Origin: Gari tellinella
Lineage: Eukaryota > Mollusca > Bivalvia > Cardiida > Psammobiidae
Length of the DNA stretch: 64,000 nt
Reading direction: 5' to 3'
NCBI GenBank assembly: GCA_922989275.2
Contig: OV277868.1
Span: 77,428,216 to 77,492,215 of the forward strand
Both the position numbers and the translations under genes were made by a program. Under the pieces are notes generated by a model, which was not told the origin of the DNA, did not search any database, and saw only the letters and a program-made list of their open reading frames with translations. This document shows positions 63,250 to 64,000 of this stretch, in pieces (within the stretch, counting starts at the first letter, position 1; each line of letters starts with the position of its first letter).

Positions 63250-63775
63250 CAGGGCTGCCATAAGTTGATTTTGAAAACTCCTAAAATGTTCTATTTTCCA
63301 AGCGCGATTACTTAAAGCAGGTTAAAAGTAAAGCAACTGTCTGCCATGACTATTGAAAAAAACACGACAGGAAGCAAATATACTGTTCTAATCGATCGCC
63401 ATTATCTAGGACATTTTACAAATATTTTTGAGTTACTATGGACAGTGGTGTCAGTAGCTGGGTCACTGCGTGTGCATAAATATACAGTAAAACATCTCTG
63501 TCACGACCACTTCTCTATTACGACCACCTCTCTATTACGACCACCTCTCTATTACGACCACCTCTCTGTTACATGTACGGGCACTTCTCTATTACGACCA
63601 CCTCTCTATTACGACCACCTCTCTATTACGACCACCTCTCTATTACGACCACCTCTCTATTACGACCTCCTCCCTATTACGACCACGACTATTTACTTTC
63701 AATCTGCTTTAAGCTACAATCTGCAAGGATGAAAATCCGAAGATTTCGGAACATTCCGGAGAATTGGCAGCCATG
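63250..63775. mobile_element. MITE family H with TCGAAT duplication, interrupted
   Basis: CAGGGCTGCCATAAGTTG (63250) to GAATTGGCAGCCATG (63775). TCGAAT lies at 63244-63249 and 63776-63781. The right arm of the inverted duplication (63333 to about 63697) sits in its hairpin, between GGTTAAAAGTAAA and TTTACTTTCAATCTGCTTTA. Confidence 0.75.
63333..63697. repeat. Inverted duplication, right arm with 17-bp array
   Basis: GCAACTGTCTGCCATGACTA, then TACAGTAAAACATCTCTGTC and eleven units of TCTCTATTACGACCACC. The open frames on both arms encode the same peptide only because the DNA is duplicated. Confidence 0.88.
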
Positions 63776-63789
63776 TCGAATTACTGGTA

Positions 63790-64000
63790 CAGCCAAACCT
63801 CGATATGTTGAACTACTTCAAGTCGAACTGAATATATTTTTCCGTTGAATTCCTATGGTCTGAACTGAATCAAGTCGAACTTATCCGTATTTCAATGTTA
63901 AAACGTGTCTAAGCCACGTTTAACATTGAAATACGGATAAGTTTAACTAAAATATATTCGAGTTATCAAGGTCCGACGACTATATGTCATTCTAAACTCT
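63790..64000. mobile_element. Hairpin element, possibly cut by the window end
   Basis: AACTTATCCGTATTTCAATG (63878) pairs with CATTGAAATACGGATAAGTT (ends about 63946) around CACGTTTAACATTG. Flanks CAAACCTCGATATGTTGAAC and ATATTCGAGTTATCAAGGTC look like related inverted ends. Confidence 0.6.

Overview
The window looks like gene-poor nuclear DNA from a metazoan, most likely a bivalve mollusc. That is an inference. It rests on one animal-type Golgi sulfotransferase gene with a splice acceptor, a Tc1/mariner relic, tRNA-derived SINE pieces, and long dispersed repeats (ACAAGAG...GCTCACCTGA...GACGGACGCC...GAGCTAAAAA) of a kind I associate with clam and mussel genomes. No bacterial gene structure, rRNA gene or CRISPR array is present.

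Only one convincing protein-coding gene is visible: a galactose-3-O-sulfotransferase-like reading frame on the minus strand at 20781-21962, probably the last coding exon of a longer gene. The rest is a dense, often nested mosaic of short non-autonomous transposons and tandem repeats. Letters A to P below are my own family labels.

Families with TA target duplications: A (about 250 bp, termini CAGTGGAGAA, 20 near-complete copies), C (about 210 bp, termini CAGTAAAACC), D (about 350 bp, termini CAGTRCTCCCTC), P, and an internally deleted Tc1/mariner at 2415-3440. Families with TTAA duplications, piggyBac-like: E, F, F2 and I (215-260 bp), plus two larger TTAA-flanked elements at 855-1804 and 12552-14317. 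Families with CAGGGCT termini: J and H. Dispersed repeats built of 150-190 bp tandem monomers: G, K and N. Several insertions sit cleanly inside other repeats, so the target-site duplications can be read directly (4215-4465, 23474-23733, 50140-50756, 50995-51243, 59531-59781).

Layout: 1-8.9 kb MITE mosaic with the Tc1 relic; 8.9-11.3 kb family N split by K; 11.9-12.2 kb a 44-bp minisatellite; 12.5-14.3 kb a TTAA element holding G and a tRNA-like sequence; 16.3-18.0 kb an AT-rich array of about 36-bp units; 20.3-22.2 kb the sulfotransferase exon flanked by MITEs; 22-37 kb dense A, F, D, J copies with K arrays and a CT-rich microsatellite at 32.7-33.2 kb; 37.8-39.0 kb divergent K; 39,188-47,396 an 8.2-kb fold-back element whose arms are arrays of a GTCGAA/TTCGAC palindromic motif and which is bounded by a perfect 9-bp duplication; 47.5-60.8 kb further nested MITEs; 61.2-63.8 kb a 17-bp minisatellite derived from family C ends, split by G and partly present as an inverted duplication.

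The most unusual features are the 8.2-kb fold-back element, and the recurrence of the same hairpin cassette (AAACAGTTTGGA...GATCAGACGCCG...) inside MITE families whose ends and target duplications belong to different transposase classes.
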